Shown here: in pieces, positions 48,498 through 61,017 of the stretch | Numbering within the stretch: position 1 is the stretch's first letter | How the letters are laid out: each line of letters starts with the position of its first letter | Assembly (NCBI GenBank): GCA_003415625.1 | Contig: PYIU01000005.1 | Span: 439,001-503,000 of the forward strand | Direction of reading: 5' to 3' | DNA from: Aquanectria penicillioides | Taxonomy: Eukaryota; Ascomycota; Sordariomycetes; Hypocreales; Nectriaceae | DNA length: 64,000 nucleotides | Notes under the pieces: generated by a model | What the model was told of the DNA's origin: nothing | Databases searched by the model: none | The model's input: the letters and a program-made list of their open reading frames with translations, nothing else | Made by a program: the position numbers and the translations under genes

Positions 48498-51400
48498 AGC
48501 TACATGCTTGCGCGAGCAGAGGCAGAGCTAAACTACGTCGTGGTGGTGGTGGCACAAAGAAGAAGAAAAGCACAACCGAGTGTGGCTCGGGGCGGACGGG
48601 GTGGATATGAATTGGCCGCCTCAAACAGCCGATGTCGAACTCTGCAACCCCGCGAATGGAGGCCCCTTGAACTATTTTGCACCAAGTGGCCAGGGTGATA
48701 AACTTTAGCCGTTGTCATCGAGTTGCGGTAGGGGTGGGCGACAGACCCCCCGGCCCCTTTTTACCAACAGGTGGTGAAACAGTTTCACGGCGGACATGGG
48801 AAGACTCTGAGAAACATCCAACTCCATCGGATGATGGGTGGATTGCCGGTACATTTTACAGATTAAATGCATGTGATATGCGAGGCAATCTGGAAAAGAA
48901 AAGTGCCTGCATATTGCGGTGGCTTCATTGCGCCGTCCGGCACCCAGTCTGGTCACCAGATGGGCAAAAGCGAGTGATAGTCGCAGCCACTAGCTCGATG
49001 AACCATCGCGAGATCTCAGATCAGGCTTTAGACACCGCGGCCACTAGCAGCTGCTAAAAGCGGGATCTCTACTTTCTACCACTTTACGTCGCACTGCCAC
49101 GCCCAGCGTGTGGAGCTGCTGAAGCTTCTGAGGCGTTAGAATCGTAGCATCTGACATGCTCCCTGAACAGGCTATTGTTTCAAGCCTTGGGTCGTGGTGC
49201 ACCAGGAATGGAGTCTTGCTCCGAACTCGATACAAGTTGGTTCCACCTATCCTGCGACCGCGACGGGGGCCATCGTTGTTTTCGATGCAAACGGGAAAGA
49301 CTGCGCAACGCGTGGCGTTGGGTTGCAAGCGGCTTCTCCATCCCTGTCTTGGATGTTCCGATACGTGGTACAATTTGTGCCATCACCCCGGGTACAACCC
49401 CAAATATGGATCCGTGCAGCCATGTGGTATTGCCAGGCCGGCCAGAGTTCCAGGTCAGGCAGCGGGAAGCAAATAACACCACGCGATGCCGTTTATATTG
49501 CGAAGAAACACGGGCTTGGGATGCTAAAGAGGACGGAGAGGCCGACTCCGACTCCAAACCCGGGACACGGTGGTTCCGTGTCCCCACGGCCGCCCAGATA
49601 CATAGTTGCTCCCGCCCATCGCATCGCTGCATCTCGTATCGACAATGGCTCATCCACTGATTGATCGGAAAAATATCAACAAACCTTATTAATCCCTTAC
49701 GACTCCCATCTGGTAGCCAATTACGCTTACGTAGTGTCATACTTTCTGGCTAAGCAAGGGGCAATATGGGGCCATGCCCCAATCTAGTTCTCTAACCGAG
49801 ACCAGGGTTATCCTGCAAGCAAGCCAAGGCAGCCCGCATAGCCCCTTGAGAAGATTGAGCTCAAGTTCGAGTCAACAACCACTTCCGGGGATTTCTTTTA
49901 GCAATGACCACCGCCCTTTTCAGGTGGCGCTCAACTTGGTAGGTTGCAGATCATCCCTAGATCCTGGGAAAATCCACGCGGATCCACGCGTGCTCGATAA
50001 CTATGAATAGGAGTGCTATGACCTCTTCTTAAAACGATAGAGTGCGGAAGCGAAGCGACTTTGCGTATTATAGTATGGGTTTTCGCCAAGATGTTCGACA
50101 CTATCATCCTATGTCTCCGCTCCGGCCAACTCTCTCGAATAGCATAGGGGTTTGCACGTGCCATGGAGGATGGCCCATATGATGCGTAATCAGGTCTATC
50201 CAGGACTCATCCAGCACTGAGCGATGTTACTATTGCACATGGCACAAATTTTCCTATTTGCCCGTGGGTTACATTCCCCCTACCTCTCAAACCTGCAGAT
50301 TCGAAAAAAATTTCACTATTTGGTGACATCGCGAGTTTAAATGACGCGGACGTCGGATGAAGTGACCAGGCCAGAGAAATTACCAACCAAGACGGCCATT
50401 TCTGTCAAACAAAACATTTGTTGCATTCCCGCTTGTGGGATATAGCGGATGAAATATAGAGGATGATACCCGACATCATGCTGTCTCCAGTATATTCCGT
50501 GGGGCTACTAGACCACAATATGGGGGCGATAGGCTCCAGAATTTGGGTGCCTCACATCTTCCGGAATCCTCTTCTTCGGCGGGTTGCGGGAAAAAAAAAG
50601 GCTTCCATAGTCAGGGGAACCAACAAAAAGAGAAATGGTAGCAGGGATACAGCGACATATCAGTGTCTCAGGCCCCTGTTGCCCCCTCTGTCAGACAAGT
50701 CCTTCGGGCTTGGCCTGCTTATTTTTCTAGGATTGCGCTGCATCTGCCACCGGAAATAATAAAAGCCCGGAAAGATGGAAATGAAAGCCCTCATCCCGTT
50801 CCAGATGAATTGCTGACATTGATTATCATCTCACCTCCTTGTTGCTGACTTGTGGACCATTCACACATGATTTACAAGATCAAAATATGGTCTCAAGCTT
50901 TTCCGAAAGCTTGATTTTCTGATCATTACCGAGACGAGTGCCGTGTTTGGGTAATTTGGCTTTGTAGTACGTAGAAACCGATTTGGAGGATAGAGTGTGC
51001 CCTTATCGGGTGGCTTTTCACATAAGGGTTGAATCGGAAAGGAACCTCAAGAGGCACTGTAGAGAATATGGTAATATGCCCATACTCTTTACTTTCTATC
51101 ACTCGCACCATCCTTTACAGATCCTATAGACTTTGGCAAGACAAGTTCACGACGTCGTCTTATTCAGACCCGTCTAGTTCACATCTGTGCCACATGAAAA
51201 ATCTTCGCTTTGCAGGCATAAAGAGTTGCATATCCCTGCGCTACATCGATAAGATAAATAAATATCTGATGAGCTAACGGGTGCGGAATAGATAGGGAGT
51301 CATCTCGGAAACCGCCCCTGCCCCCCGCTCACCCCGAAACTGGACGGCGGGACCCTTGGCACGCCGGCGTGAAACAATACAAGAGGAGAAAAGGGTACAA

Positions 51401-52620
51401 CTAACATGGGATGATTGCTCCTGTGTGAGCCGTATCAATCACAACCCAAGTAAATACTTTAATCTGGCTCTGAAAAGAACTAAAATGATGTCAAATTCAT
51501 CTCGAGGGACCTTGGCTTCAGATGCTGTCGTGCCGAGAGCATCTACTTTCGAGGACGATGGTCCAAGAGGTCTTTATGAGTCACGCCAAGGTGCTTCGAG
51601 GAGTAATGATTACCCTGGATCACTAGATCTTACTCGATGACGTATACTAATTTGCCGTTGTTAGCAAAGCTGCTGTACTTCGCAAGTATCTTGTAGTGCT
51701 TTTGGGCCTCTTTTTCCTTTTTTCTTCTTTTTTTTCGCGAAGGCAGTGAATTTATTTGATTAGATAGAGCTGAAAGAAGCCGGGTAAAATTAGCCTGTCC
51801 ATTGTCTATCAAGTCATTATCCAAGGAGGATCTTGGGGCCAACTAGCACTGGAGTTTCCGAATCCATGACCATCGCTAGGTCTCGCACTGCTCACAATGA
51901 GCACTCGTGAGATCTAATGGATCCCGAAAGGTGCGATAAATAGGCCAGTATATATCGAGTTTTAACTTTTGATTCCATCATTCTGTCCGTTCTTTTGCAC
52001 AATTCTGCATTACTATAAGTTACATGTATTTATGCGTGTGACATATTTATCCATAAATAGTTTGATAGTTGATAAGCTAAAATAGGTATTGAATTATCTA
52101 CATTTCGGGGTTCATTGTGCAACAATGAAATTACCGTATTTTGACCTGAAAGCCTGTTCTGTTCTGCTTGACGTGAGAAATGATGAACAATAGGGCACAA
52201 TTTTCATCAAAGAAAGGAATACCGCCTTTGAACAGGGACATATCTTTGGATCGCTAGTTGACGCCCTAGGACCGTGTTCTTTGTGTCGTTTGGACATGCC
52301 GATTGGTGCTCATCTCCATTCAAAGGCGCCATTGTCTATTCTGAATACAGGCCTCTTTGACAGTGACCTTTGAGAACCCCAATCTGAAAAGCGAAATGGG
52401 CTGAATATCCATGAAATAAAGACCTCAAACTCCTTTCCCACAACGTCTCTCATTCTTCATCCTAACCGTCATCATCAACTTCTCATTCCTCTGTGATTAG
52501 CAGGCATCAATCTCGCGTACCAACACCCGAACTGCACACATGTACTTAAAAATTAAGGCCCGACAAAACAATATGTCTATTAAAAACCCGAGACTCTCCA
52601 TTGTAGCTTCAATCTCTGGC
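48498..52620. other. About 4.1 kb gene desert
   Basis: No gene could be supported. The part 49,170-49,670 stays open in several frames on both strands, which is a base-composition effect more than evidence of coding. Near 48,540-48,560 are GTG/GGT runs and at 51,715-51,740 a T-rich run. Confidence 0.5.
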
Positions 52621-52628
52621 AAAGTTTA

Positions 52629-53547
52629 GTCAAAAGGGGACCCAAGGCCACGAACCAAAGAGTCCCACGGCCCATCCAACCTATCCCATCTGAGACGGTC
52701 CTGGAATACTGAGGATCTATCTCCAACCATCGCTCAATCACCTAGCGATGTATCTCCTGTGTCTGATCTCAGTCATAAAAGCATCAGAGAACTTTCATGC
52801 GTGTCGGATCGAAGCGACGAAGTCCTCATTCGATTTCAACAGCCTCCAATCGGAACTCCACAATCTGAGACTCAAAGATCACAAGATCGGCCACCTAGAC
52901 AAAGGAGATGTTCTCGCCGGCGGAGTTGGCCTCTGATCCATCCTCCTTGGCTAGAATTTTCCCAAGGGTCGATTACAACGAATCAAGGATACGGTCAATA
53001 TCCCCCTTTGTCGGCCGCTTTAGATCGGGATCAGGGTGTATGCGATGGCGATTCACCAGTACCGACAAGTCCTCCCAATCCGACTGAATTTAGGCAATGG
53101 GTGGTAAATCTACCCCCTGTAGATCCAGCTCCTAGATTACGCTCTCCATTCTCAACTCCAGGGCGTGATCAATTTAGAGAGTGGTTAGAGTGGTTACCTC
53201 CTTTAGATTTATTTTCCCCCCACCTTCGAAGAGATATTCAACTACCAACGGGTTCCGGACGAAAGCATCAGCCATCGATGCCGGTCGTATTTCCACATCA
53301 TAAACCCGGAATGAGGGGCACCCTTGATCCTACCAAGTATCCTCCAATTCCTCGTGGACCTTGGCTTTCATCTCGATCTCCTATCACTGTGCCCGGACCG
53401 GAGCTCCTGCCCGGCAAGTCGTATCAGAGTATGGGCACTATTTCAAATTCGTCGCTTGCTGAGGCTCCTCCCAATCCCCGCAAAGTCAAATATACTCTCA
53501 ATCCAACTACGCCATCATGGACACCGAATAGAAACAAGAGGGATTAG
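52629..53547 (+). CDS. Hypothetical proline-rich protein
   Basis: A frame stays open from just after a TAG at 52626-52628 to the TAG at 53545-53547, over 300 codons, with strong Pro/Ser/Arg bias (for example SPVPTSPPNPTEFRQW and PPVDPAPRLRSPFSTPG). The PFSTPGRDQFREWLEWLPPLD segment resembles the earlier TEFRQWVVNLPPVDP, suggesting a degenerate internal repeat of about 38 residues. No in-frame ATG starts the frame near its beginning, so a real gene would need an upstream exon; only a GTG sits at 52759. I do not recognise a domain. It could be a disordered protein or a chance frame in a gene-poor stretch. Confidence 0.4.
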
Positions 53548-53752
53548 TGATGGGAAATATATTGTTGAGAGAGTCTGGGAAAGAAAGGCTTGGTTTGGGG
53601 TCTTTAGTCCCAGTTTTGTTCCATTGACGGAAAAGTATGGATATTGGCATTCTACACGGCGATCTATTGACTCGAATCTGGTTGTGGATTTTCTGGACCG
53701 CGGGTTTGGATGGGTTTAGCGACTGGGTGTGCAATACCATTGAGGTTTTTAT

Positions 53753-54190
53753 TTGATTTCTTTTGCCATACTTGTGATTAGATATCCTATGTGGTATGTA
53801 TTAGTGAAGACTTCATCCTTCACGAATGTCATTGCCGCTGAAATGCATGTGCTATGTGAAAAGCCCCTTAGCACAACCATGGAGGTGGTAAGCATACCCT
53901 TTACCCGTTATATGTACAATCTGATTCAAACTTGTGGGGTCGCAGCATGTTGTTGATGTAGCTGCTTTGAGACCGCCGTACATTCGACTGGTCATGAACC
54001 AACGTTACAAATAGTCAATAGCCGCCTACCTTCGACCAGCTACGATTCTTATTCCCTTGATTTGCGCACATTAGAGTAGAAAGAGACTGGGTTTGAGGCT
54101 CATAAAATAGCTTAAAGTCGCCGGAGAATCGACTTCTCACAACTTTTAACAATCCATAACTATGTGGGTAGCCTATCTGGCATATTCCTC
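53753..54190 (+). pseudogene. Decayed Gfo/Idh/MocA-type oxidoreductase relic
   Basis: A short plus-strand frame reads VIAAEMHVLCEKPLSTTMEV, which matches the active-site strand of NAD-dependent sugar or inositol dehydrogenases (HVLCEKPL is the hallmark). After a plausible intron, the next piece reads VVDVAALRPPYIRLVMNQRYK and then a stop, as in the helix-strand that follows in the family. A weaker match, HNYVGSLSGIFLLVA, appears near 54150-54200. The N-terminal nucleotide-binding part is missing and stops interrupt the rest, so this is probably a gene remnant. It lies next to a sugar-family transporter. Confidence 0.5.
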
Positions 54191-54294
54191 CTCGTGGCAT
54201 GAGGATACATTGGCGAATTTGGTGATATCCCTGATATCATTGCCTTACAAGAATATTCTTGAAAATCATCATCTTAAACCCGGTGAGATTTCGT

Positions 54295-56321
54295 TCAAGC
54301 TTCCTGCTTGCGCCTATCCTCAACTTCAACGCCCATGCCGTGGTCCTCTTCCGCAATGCGCTGCTTTTCATTTCTAGCAATGTCCTTCTCCTCAGCATCC
54401 TTGTTACCATAGAGACCGATCTTGTACCAAGGCAGGTCAAAGAGGTGATCCATGCTCTCCAGACTGCGGCCGCTAGTCTCGGGAACGGAGAACCAAACCC
54501 AAATACCACCAAGGAAGGTAACTGCTGCGAAGCACCAGAAAGTGCCCTTGGGCGAAATACCGCCGTTGGCGGTAGACAGCAGCATGTTGGGCACGGCACG
54601 GGAGTTGCCGTACTGGTTGGCAAAGTGCAGGGTCATAGCCCACGAGGTAGCCAAAGCTCGGATGCGGAGAGGGAAGAGCTCGGCAGTGAGGAGGTACTGC
54701 ATGGAGTTCCAGCCAAGAGCCCATCCAAAGCCGGAAACGTAGATCATAGCAATAGCACCCCGGCTAGCACCCTTATCCCCGCTAGGCAAGACAAAACCAT
54801 CCTTGACACCAAGTTCTGGAACTGCAGTAAGGAAAGAAGCGACGTAAATCATGGCAATAGTTTGCAGGGTAATGCCAGTCAACAATGCTCGCTTGCGTCC
54901 AATGACATCGACAAGGAAGAGGGCGCAGATCAAAGCCGCAATAAGCTTGACAATTCCGAAAACAGCCGTGACAAGCAGGGACTCTTCGGTACCAGTGATA
55001 CCAAGGAGGCTGAAGAGATCTGGAGCATAGAGAGTGATGGAGCCAGCTCCTGACCATTGTGAGAGGAATTGGACCATGCTGGTCAGGTAAAGTCTGTAGA
55101 GGTTGCTAGGCACAAGGAACATCTCCTTGAGCTTGCCGGCCCAACCAACTCCCTGAGTGGCCTCGAGTTCATGGTCCAGAGCGGCCTGAATAACAGAGAT
55201 CTCTCGAACAACGTATTCTCCGTCAGGTGGCTGTCGTCTCAGACGGCCCATGACATGTGCTGCCTGGTCGGCCTTGCCTTGTTTGACGAGGAAACGGGGG
55301 ATTCATACTGGAAGAAGCTCAGGATGAAAATGATACCAGACATCATAATGTGCAGACTGCTTGGAACCAGCCATCTATTATGAGTGTGTTCTGACATGTG
55401 CAAAGCGGAGCCATAGTTTGTGAAGTATGCAAGGACAATACCGACATAAACAGCTCCCTGGAGTGGTGATGAGTGTGGGATATCTCATGGTGAGGGCAGG
55501 GGAACGAACCGTGAAGATACATGTGCAAAGACCACGAATGGCAGCAGGAGCGACCTCAGCAATGTAAACAGGTCTAAAAAGAAACAATTAGTACCTATAA
55601 TCATCTAGTAGGAACCGAGACCGTCGCATCGGATATCTTGTCCTAGATGTCGGTGTGATGAGGGAGTTGTGGAACATACCCAACAACAGGTGTTTGCCCC
55701 ACACCAAGGCCAGCGATGAATCGCCCAGCATAGATCGCAGCCAAGCTTCCCTTGGCACCGCCTGCCATAAAAATAGCAATTCCAGATGCCCAGAGAAAGC
55801 AGAGGAAACGAGTGGCCCAGATACGACCGATTCGGTCACACACTAAGAATGCACTATGACAAAAGTTAGGCGAAATTCAGCAAAGTCAAGGTTGTGAGAC
55901 AACTGCGAAGAAAAAGGAAAAGTCTTAAAATAAAACAATAAAAAAAAGAAAAAGAAAAGATAAAATAGGCATAACAAAGAATAAGAAATAAGACAAATAA
56001 GAAGAGGTAGGACACCATAAACCAAGAAAACATAAAGACCTACATTAGAGCACCACCAACCGATCCGATCTGAACCATGGCAGACACATTGGCCTTGATG
56101 TTGGCCTGTTCGACCTTGGTGTAGGTGCTATAGTGGATTGTGTTCTTGAAGTCGGCAGAGTTGAAGGCACCCGAGATGAGACCCTCATCAATACCACGGG
56201 CAGCTCCGAGCAGGGCAAAAGAAATGACGGAGAACCAAAGCCTCCAGTTGAAGACACCTTCGGGCTCGTCGAGGTCCTTCAACTTGAAGACGTTGACGGG
56301 CTTCTTGACACCTCCAGCCAT
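54295..56321 (-). CDS. Sugar-transporter-family MFS protein, with apparent frameshift
   Basis: Twelve-helix MFS of the sugar porter family. Motifs: FALLGAARGIDEGLISGAFN in TM1, CDRIGRIWATR, RFIAGLGVGQTPVVGPVYIAEVAPAAIRG, then after an intron SQWSGAGSITLYAPDLFSLLGITG and FLVDVIGRKRALL. The last part is LTAELFPLRIRALATSWA and VPETSGRSLESMD. At FQYESP the expected RFLVKQGKADQAA lies in the next frame. One base seems missing at the G run 55296-55300 on the plus strand (five instead of six). No intron fits there. Further introns lie near 55848-56043, 55575-55680 and 55440-55520. The start is the ATG at 56321. Substrate probably a hexose or polyol. Confidence 0.83.
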
Positions 56322-57921
56322 GGTTGAGACACTATGCGGGGGAGGACAGAACAAGGGAGAGGAATCTGGGGAAAGAAGGTTAAGGTTCGAAGAGACAAAA
56401 GGCAAAAGACGCAACGGGGATTTGGACGTGTATTTATTTGCGTTGGGACGGGATCTACTCAATGTCTAGGTCAGTGGTACCGACGGGAAACTCCCATGGC
56501 TCGAGGGGGAAAATGCCTACATGACACGGAGATTCCCCGCGTGTCCAATCATGCCGAGTCAACCCCCAGACTTTTCCTCCACACCATCATGTTTGGGGTA
56601 TCGTGGGGTAGGTCACAAAGTTGGGGACCGCGTCATGGCCCAACTAACGGTGTGTGTGTGTGCCAACAGCCGAGATCTACCCCGGCCTGGTCTGACCGCA
56701 ACGCACACAGGCAGATCTATCCCCAGAATGGCGCCGTTTTTCTTCGTATCTCCGAGATCGACGTGAGTTTTTGATCTCGAATGGTGTTCTGAGATGAGGA
56801 CTGGAGAGCGTCCAACTGGAACGACTCTATTGAGATGCCTCAACATGCGTGAGGGGTTTGGGGGCAGAGTGTCGCTCCAACCACTTGGCTGCAACGCTCC
56901 CCCAATGGTTCCACTGATGAGGGGAAGGCTGCTCCGCTCCCGTGTCCTCGTGGGAGCGTTGTGGAAGGATTTCAGTTCCACGGCGCTACCTGAGGGCGGG
57001 TAATAATCCGGATTGGGCGTGGCGAGAGTAACCATATCCGCCACAGGAAAAAAAACCACACTGCCAAGGGACTGCCCTGAGCCGCAAGCTTGGCAAATGA
57101 ATGCAATTGGAGGCGGGAATAGACATTACAGTTGAGACTACTTCTAGTGTACGACTTCACTTCTAACAACACCAGACGTCGACAGTAAAAAAAAGACCCC
57201 CAAGTTAATTCATGACCATGACCATGCCCATGCCCAAGTCCATGCGAAGCCAAAGCATCCACCTCAACCCCCCAGCCAATGTCCTTTCGGTAGTTGTCAC
57301 CGGGTGCCGCGTCTCGAGTCAAGCCAGGATGAAAAATATGGTTATTTCTGCGCCGACGCCAGTCAGAAAGTGGCCACCCAACCTCCGCATTCCCCGCAGA
57401 CTTGGGCATCTTCAGCAAGGCGCCTGGCACTGGAGCAGGGGGTGTCAGCACTCTGCAGGCTGTGGGATAGGCTGTCCGCGGTCTGGAATCGGCCCGGCTC
57501 ATTTTCTGAACTCCGAATCTGGTCCACGCGGCGGGGGGTTCCTCGTCCACGGCGAGCAGGTTGGCGCTCCAAAAGTGCGGAGGGCCCCGGATTTGAGGAG
57601 GCAAAGACACGGGGGAAATGTCTATTCAATGCTGACCGGGGTAGCGGAGTCACTCCGACACTCCACAATATGAGATAGAGACAGAATAAGGTCAGTGCAC
57701 CTTGCCGGTCGAGACCGGTGCCTCTTTGGTGCCATCCAAGGTTTACCCTTTGCCCAATAACGGCTACAGGCAACATTACATCGCGTCTAGTTGGGGTGGG
57801 AGCCATCCTTGTTTGCCCGCAATCGAATGATGTCTGGTGTCTGTTGTGCGTCGTCGTGCATGGGACAGCACTACGTTGCCTGGAGCTGGTGTCGACCTGG
57901 ACTGCTTTTCTCCGTTTCTCC
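56322..57921. other. Long GC-rich intergenic region
   Basis: About 1.6 kb between the sugar-transporter start and the 3' end of PNKP. Long open frames exist on both strands (57,212-58,049) but overlap one another and have no motif. Short ATGACC/ATGCCC-type repeats occur near 57,212-57,245. Confidence 0.5.
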
Positions 57922-59435
57922 TCACGACGACCAGTATCGTCCCCATATTTCATAGTCTTGCCTAGTCCCCCGGAACTGAAAGTGGATCTCGGTAATGTCC
58001 TGGAACCCCTCCTTGGCCTGTGGTGCTTTATAGCGTGACGAAAACCCATTAAATGCCAGCTTTGGCAATGCCTCTCGCGACTCGGGATTCATCGCTGTAT
58101 TGAGGGCACGAACAACGTCGTTGTGCTCGCAGAGAGGCAGAGGCGTTGTAAACCACACGCAACGGATCGGGATGCCGAATTTCTTGGCAAGGTCAACCCA
58201 CAAGCATCTGGTGGCGGGATCGGCATTTGTATTGTCTAGAAGGAAGCGTTCTTCGTCAGCTGGCCGCTCAGACGGGGTAAGGTGGAGGATGTGAGCACTG
58301 ACCAATCGCAATGGAGTCGCCCGCTTCGAGGTGCTCTTTTGCAGCCTGAATGCACTTGTCCCGGCTTTTCAAGGTATCCTGGTTGACCCTCTGATAGCCC
58401 AATGGCTTGAGGTATTTCCAGTAGAAGGTGCTTTTCCCAGCTCCTGGCGGCCCACAAAATAAGACAATATCCTGGTCGTTGGACTTTTTAAAGTCCACGT
58501 GGGAGTTCCCCGACGGAATTTCTCCCTCAACAAACGGGTGGTTGGCCAAGTCGAACTCTCTCTTAAAACTCCGAGGTTTCTCCCCCAAGAAAAATTCTTC
58601 GGGCGTTTGGTATGTGATGCCAACGTTGTGGGCGAAATTTCTGTCGGAGCAGCTGAAGTCCTTCGCGACAGCAGCGACCCCATCTGCGCCCTTACCAAGT
58701 GAGGCCACCCTGCCGCCTGCGTCGCCGATGAAGAAGCTGTTTTCAAGGTCCACTTCTTCTTCAGCCAAGTCAAAGTCCTCGCAGAGTTCTTTCCACATCC
58801 CGGTCCTCGGTTTCCTGTAGATATCTCGCCCGGTGGCAGCGTAAATCGTCGTGGGGAGGTTCAAGTTACTCAAAATAGCGCTGCATTTCTGTTTAAAGTC
58901 ACCGACGCGTTTCTGAGCAGAGGCTTTTGGGGCCTTTGATTTGGGATCAAAGTGAAGCGTCAGGCCGCCCTGGTTGGAGAGAATGACCACCTGGTATCCC
59001 TCGTCTTGGTAGAGCTCGCGAAGCCGGCCGGGAACACGGTTGTCCCACCATTTCCAACCAGCAGCACCAGTACTGTGCTTCTTCCCGAAGACGTCGCAAT
59101 CAATGTTGAATCGAGGTCAAAGGCAGCAATCTTCTTCCTTTTCACAGACTTGTCTTCTTTGACTTCGGGTTCGTATCGACCGACGAGAAGAGTCGCAGGG
59201 GTATCATCGTCCGGGCTTCGCTCAGACCACGTAGTTCGATCCTTTGGCTTCTGTGATGCCGGGGTAAAGAAGTTGGCTACAGCATTCTCTAGGTCCAAGT
59301 CTGTCAGCAAGCTTCTTCGCAGGGAGAACGAAGCGTCATACTGGTAGTGCCGCTCTGGATCTTTCGTTTAACGGGTGGAGGGGAGATGGGCGCATCAGCA
59401 GCCTTGCGCTTGCTCGAGGGGCTGGCAGGAGCCAT
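57922..59435 (-). CDS. Polynucleotide kinase 3'-phosphatase, with apparent frameshift
   Basis: DNA-repair enzyme that restores 5'-phosphate and 3'-hydroxyl ends. The N-terminal part after a basic leader (SSKRKAADAPIS) has AVANFFTPASQKPKDRTTW, then the HAD phosphatase motif AAFDLDSTLIAT. VVILSNQGGLTL and IYRKPRTGMW follow, with FFIGDAGGR. The C-terminal kinase has the Walker A GPPGAGKSTFYWKY. Introns lie near 59292-59342 and 58245-58305. Directly after DLDSTLIATSSG the frame shifts: GKKHSTGAAGWKWWD continues in the next frame. One base appears missing at the CCC run 59084-59086 (plus strand). The start is the ATG at 59433-59435. Divergent from MED18. Confidence 0.87.
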
Positions 59436-59793
59436 TTTGAGCAGTACGATGAACAAAAAGGCAGCATCCAGCACTCTGAGCTGTCGTTGATGTGAATCGT
59501 GTCGATGCCTACGATGCAATGACGAGAGTGCTACTCGCCAAGGCCTTTCGCGTTGGATGCCTTGACGCGAAGTCACGTGATAAGAGTGTTCTTTGAGAAG
59601 CTCCACTAGCCCAATCGGCGGCTGCTCACTCCATCACACATCTCGACGGCCTTGAAATACCCTACGCGCAGGCGGTCCGTGGTTGGTGACGGGGAATAAT
59701 ATTCATAATCGATCGGTCAAGAGCGGCGAGTCTTTCCTAAGAAATTCGGGGTCTGCTCACGCGCTGTACTGCTGCACAAATACCTCCGCCACG
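59436..59793. promoter_or_regulatory. Shared promoter region, PNKP and MED18
   Basis: About 360 bases between two divergent conserved genes. No gene seen. Confidence 0.5.
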
Positions 59794-60683
59794 ATGTATG
59801 AGGTCTTCCTCACAGCCCTCGTCGAGGACAGCGACTTCGGCGCGGCATGCGCTGTTCTGGCAGGCCTCTGCGGCATGTCGCCGTGGGAGAGCGTTCACCG
59901 AGTCCTCTACTTTCAAGGGCCTCCCAGGCCGATGGGCATCTCTAACCAAAACTCTATCGACAAACCTATCCGTAAAGACATTGGTTTCCTCTGGAAGGAT
60001 CTTCACCAAAACCTCAGCCGGCAATCATTCGTGCTGCAGGCACGGTACGAGGTGCTCAAAGACCGTGATATGGGCCCCAATGCCCCCCCAACAGATCTCG
60101 ATGCCACACCAGGCATCCTGCGATGGACCGACTTCCCAGATCCGCCACATAATCGGCCTATTCTTACCCAGCGTAAGAAGGTCGAGCTTTGGGATTTAAA
60201 AAAGGTCCCCTCTCTGATGCGCGATAACAACTATCAGTATGTTGAACCCTTCCACATGATCATCAATAAGCTGACAAATTCAGGTTCAAAACCGAGACCG
60301 TAGAAGAAGTGTACCGCTTCTTTCGCGACGACGTTGAGTTCTGTCTTGTCCGACAGTACTTTTTGAAACCACTTGATCATTATGTCCCCATGGAGTCAAG
60401 GACACAGCCTTCCGCCCCTTCGCAGAGCCTCCCTGCTTGGGAATCTCTTACGGCCATCGACATGCAAAAACGCTGGTTCCTCCTGGTCAGAGCCCATGTG
60501 CTGCAAGATAATAAGCCTGATGAGATCCGCAAAGTTCAAGATCAATTATTGGCCATCCGCAGTGAATTGGATGGCGTCTTTGATTTTAGGACCATTGACC
60601 GCAAAGTGCACGACACCAGAGTTCTGCAGCACCTCCAGGGGATCCAGGCCCTCCCCCAAAGAGTGACCTTGGGCAAAAACTAA
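59794..60683 (+). CDS. MED18: Mediator complex subunit 18
   Basis: Mediator head subunit that contacts RNA polymerase II. The first exon opens MYEVFLTALVEDSDF and continues AVLAGLCGMSPWESVHRVLYFQGP, the typical MED18 start. An intron (about 60237-60284) links to FKTETVEEVYRFFRDDVEFCLVRQYFL and the final beta-barrel portion with WFLLVRAHVLQDN. It ends with a Val-Leu-Gln-His-rich helix. At about 280 residues the size is normal. The ATG at 59794 is the natural start. It is single-copy and housekeeping, which marks this side as core genome. Confidence 0.85.
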
Positions 60684-61017
60684 GAAGTATAGCGTCTACT
60701 CGTTAAGATTTAGGGGCGGGTGAAGGATTGCGGATGGGATACAAAGATGACGGGAACAGTAGAACGCGGAAATCAGACACGAACGAAACAGATATCTATT
60801 CACAAGCATCTACTTGGCTTGCAGCTGAAGAGGACGATGATACAATTCTGGCGCGTACTGAGCGAGCCTAATGCTACACCCAGAGTGTACAAAATATACC
60901 CTGTGCGTCGCACTACCTAATTATGATACCGGTTATGTTTTTTGCTTGACCCTGTATCTAAATGGTGATAATGATTATTGGTGGCATTAACTACCCCGGG
61001 CAGGTTGCTGCCGCAGC
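60684..61017. other. Convergent intergenic region
   Basis: About 330 bases between the ends of MED18 and the Egh16-like gene. No gene seen. Confidence 0.6.

Noticed and set aside
49175..49740. Overlapping open frames on both strands
   Set aside because: Open in several frames at once, with no motif in any; base composition explains it.
57212..58049. Long frames on both strands downstream of PNKP
   Set aside because: Mutually overlapping, Arg/Pro/Ser-rich, no domain; GC-rich noncoding is more likely.
59290..59345. Early stop in the PNKP N-terminus
   Set aside because: A 51-base intron ending GACCTAG gives TTKNAVANFF, as in relatives; unlike the later frameshift this one is normal splicing.
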